Positions 62,676 through 64,000 of a stretch of DNA of 64,000 bases are shown piece after piece. The notes beneath the pieces were generated by a model, which saw nothing but the letters and a program-made list of their open reading frames with translations, searched no databases and was not told where the DNA came from. Numbering within the stretch: the first letter of the stretch is position 1; each line of letters begins with the position of its first letter. The DNA comes from Lachnotalea sp041821265 (lineage in GTDB: Bacteria; Bacillota; Clostridia; Lachnospirales; Lachnospiraceae): positions 31,905 to 95,904 of the forward strand of contig JBGUEQ010000012.1 in the NCBI GenBank assembly GCA_041821265.1, written 5' to 3'. Both the position numbers and the translations under genes were made by a program.

Positions 62676-63905
62676 ATGAATAAGATAAAAATAAGTGTGT
62701 TTACAGGGTGTATGGTTGGTACGATATTAATGTCAAGCAGTACCCTTATGGTAAAGGCAGCTTCGGTAGATGAACAGCTTCCGTCAGCTGGAATAACATT
62801 TACATTAAATAAACAATATGCAATTAATTCAGAAACTGCTAACGTAGAGATAAAGAAATATCTAGCTCCATCGGAATACGATAACATAGCAATTGCACAA
62901 GTTAGTTACTATGTAAATATGAGGAGTGAACCAAATGAAGACAGTGAAATATTAGGTAAGATTTATAATAATTCAGCGGCAACCATACTAGAAACGGATG
63001 GAGATTGGTATTTGGTTAAATCGGGTACGGTTACCGGTTACATAAAGTCAGATTATTTTGTTGCAGGTGATGAAGCAGAAGAACTTGCCAAAGTAGTCGG
63101 TACAAGAATAGCGAAGGTTAATACAACGACACTTAAAGTTAGAAATGATCCGAGTTTGGATGCATCGGTTCAGACGTTGGTTCCTATTGATGAAGAGTTG
63201 GAAGTTCTAAAGGAATTAGATGGCTGGGTTAAAGTTCAAATAGATAGTGATGTAGTTGGATATGTGTCGAGTGAATATGTAGATTTGAGAACCGATTTTG
63301 TTGAAGCTGAATCCATAGAAGAGGAAACACAAAGATTAGCGAAAGCTAAAGCAGAGAAAGAAGCCGCAGAAGCTGCAGCGCGAGCAGCAGATGAAGCAGC
63401 GAAGCAAAAAGCAGTAGCGAAACAAAAAACAGCAGCAACGGCAACTAAATCAGAAGCAAGTAAATCAGAAGCAAGTAAATCAGAAGCAAGTAAATCTTCT
63501 ATAAGCAGTAGTTCTCCAGATACAACGACAAGTGTAGCGACATCAGGTTCAAGACAGGCAATTGTTAGTTATGCTTTACAGTTTGTAGGTAATGCATATG
63601 TATATGGTGGGACAAGTCTAACAAATGGAACTGATTGTTCAGGCTTTACACAGTCAGTATTTAGAGATAATGGAATTTCTATATCTAGAACTTCAAGAAG
63701 CCAAGGAGCAGGTGGAAGAGAGGTTGCACTTAGTGATATACAACCAGGAGATTTGTTATTTTATTCAGATGGCAGCTCAATTAATCATGTTACATTATAC
63801 ATAGGTAATGGACAAGTAGTTCATGCTAGTACAGAAAAAACAGGAATTAAAATATCAAATGCTTTTTATAGAACACCGTGCAAAGCAGTCAGTTATATTG
63901 ATTAA
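62676..63905 (+). CDS. SH3-domain NlpC/P60 cell-wall hydrolase
   Basis: 409 residues from ATG 62676 (TTGGAGA upstream). Signal peptide about 1-30, two bacterial SH3 domains (about 75-130 and 145-205), an Ala/Lys/Glu-rich coil (212-255), a KSEAS triplet linker, and a C-terminal NlpC/P60 domain with Cys321 (GTDCSGFTQ) and His371 (NHVTLYIG). Secreted peptidoglycan gamma-D-glutamyl-diamino acid endopeptidase involved in wall turnover. Confidence 0.95.
   Translation: MNKIKISVFTGCMVGTILMSSSTLMVKAASVDEQLPSAGITFTLNKQYAINSETANVEIKKYLAPSEYDNIAIAQVSYYVNMRSEPNEDSEILGKIYNNSAATILETDGDWYLVKSGTVTGYIKSDYFVAGDEAEELAKVVGTRIAKVNTTTLKVRNDPSLDASVQTLVPIDEELEVLKELDGWVKVQIDSDVVGYVSSEYVDLRTDFVEAESIEEETQRLAKAKAEKEAAEAAARAADEAAKQKAVAKQKTAATATKSEASKSEASKSEASKSSISSSSPDTTTSVATSGSRQAIVSYALQFVGNAYVYGGTSLTNGTDCSGFTQSVFRDNGISISRTSRSQGAGGREVALSDIQPGDLLFYSDGSSINHVTLYIGNGQVVHASTEKTGIKISNAFYRTPCKAVSYID
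63447..63491 (+). repeat. In-frame 15-base tandem repeat
   Basis: Three identical units AAATCAGAAGCAAGT, each encoding KSEAS, in the linker of the wall hydrolase. Unit number could vary between strains without breaking the frame. Confidence 0.8.
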
Positions 63906-63915
63906 AATTATTTAG

Positions 63916-63946
63916 AGATCATTGCAATTCGCAATGGTCTTTATTT
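63916..63946 (+). terminator. Intrinsic terminator
   Basis: Ten-pair stem AGATCATTGC/GCAATGGTCT (63916-63925 with 63931-63940) followed by TTATTTT. Confidence 0.7.
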
Positions 63947-63947
63947 T

Positions 63948-64000
63948 ATATAATAGGAAAGTTCTCCGAACTTCCCTATTATATAAAAAGGCACTAAGTG
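63948..64000. repeat. Dispersed palindromic repeat, copy C (cut by window end)
   Basis: AATAGGAAAGTTC, TCC, GAACTTCCCTATT hairpin, then AAAAAGGCACTAAGTG, as in copies A and B. Confidence 0.7.

Noticed and set aside
63447..63491. CRISPR-like or regulatory tandem repeat
   Set aside because: It is a 15-base in-frame repeat coding a KSEAS linker in the wall hydrolase, a common low-complexity linker.
1..64000. tRNA, rRNA, prophage, complete IS element, CRISPR array
   Set aside because: None seen on either strand by motif reading; a tRNAscan/Infernal run would settle small RNAs.

Overview
The window looks like chromosome from a low-GC, Gram-positive, anaerobic Clostridia, most likely a Lachnospiraceae relative of Lachnoclostridium phytofermentans. 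This rests on the AT-rich sequence, strong AGGAGG-type ribosome sites, many perfect TTGACA-17-TATAAT promoters, and families typical of that group (EFR1 ferredoxin, DUF7309, DUF1848, DUF2087, a Tet(M)-like GTPase fused to a NYN nuclease, LplB/YtcP sugar permeases). I see no rRNA, tRNA, CRISPR array, complete insertion sequence or prophage.

Layout. 1-5.5 kb: a self-regulated TetR gene with an EFR1-type flavodoxin/ferredoxin, then a YkgJ cysteine-cluster trio and an exported unknown protein. 5.5-8 kb: a decayed stretch with a UvrA-like remnant and a broken serine hydrolase. 8-12.3 kb: an OmpR/HK two-component system followed by an ABC-2 exporter. 12.3-15.5 kb: a dead NUDIX gene, an ArsB/NhaD-type transporter with an unknown partner, and a group II intron remnant sitting directly on a terminator. 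15.7-21.8 kb: the GTPase-NYN fusion, a dead methyltransferase, yitT behind a leader terminator, a PHP phosphatase and a DUF2798 membrane protein. 22-24.4 kb: a minus-strand run of small genes (half-length MreB-like protein, membrane protein plus XRE regulator, frameshifted DUF3784 gene) separated by four copies of a related terminator/promoter module. 24.7-28.2 kb: an unknown protein, DUF1848, dihydrofolate reductase and a DUF2087 regulator.

28.4-33.8 kb: a PucR-type regulator divergent from an old-yellow-enzyme/acetoacetate-decarboxylase fusion and a short-chain dehydrogenase. 34-38 kb: a chemotaxis receptor and a TetR plus alpha/beta hydrolase pair. 38-42.1 kb: a glycine betaine-type (Opu) ABC operon with a BusR-like regulator (GntR HTH plus RCK_C), and a large inverted repeat overlaid on the opu promoter.

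42.5-57.7 kb is a glucuronoxylan/xylo-oligosaccharide locus: GH43, a badly decayed GH2, an AraC regulator, two CUT1 permeases with a lipoprotein binding protein (no ATPase here), GH3 beta-xylosidase, GH67 alpha-glucuronidase, an SGNH acetylesterase, and a polyol-type zinc dehydrogenase. Imported decorated xylo-oligosaccharides would lose acetyl and methylglucuronyl groups and then be cut to xylose in the cytoplasm. A small membrane gene interrupted by a G9 tract follows. 58-64 kb: glycogen phosphorylase, a second SDR, thioredoxin reductase and an SH3/NlpC wall hydrolase.

The window has at least nine broken genes and two families of dispersed palindromic repeats, so accessory functions here are being lost and shuffled while the xylan, osmoprotection and redox genes stay intact.
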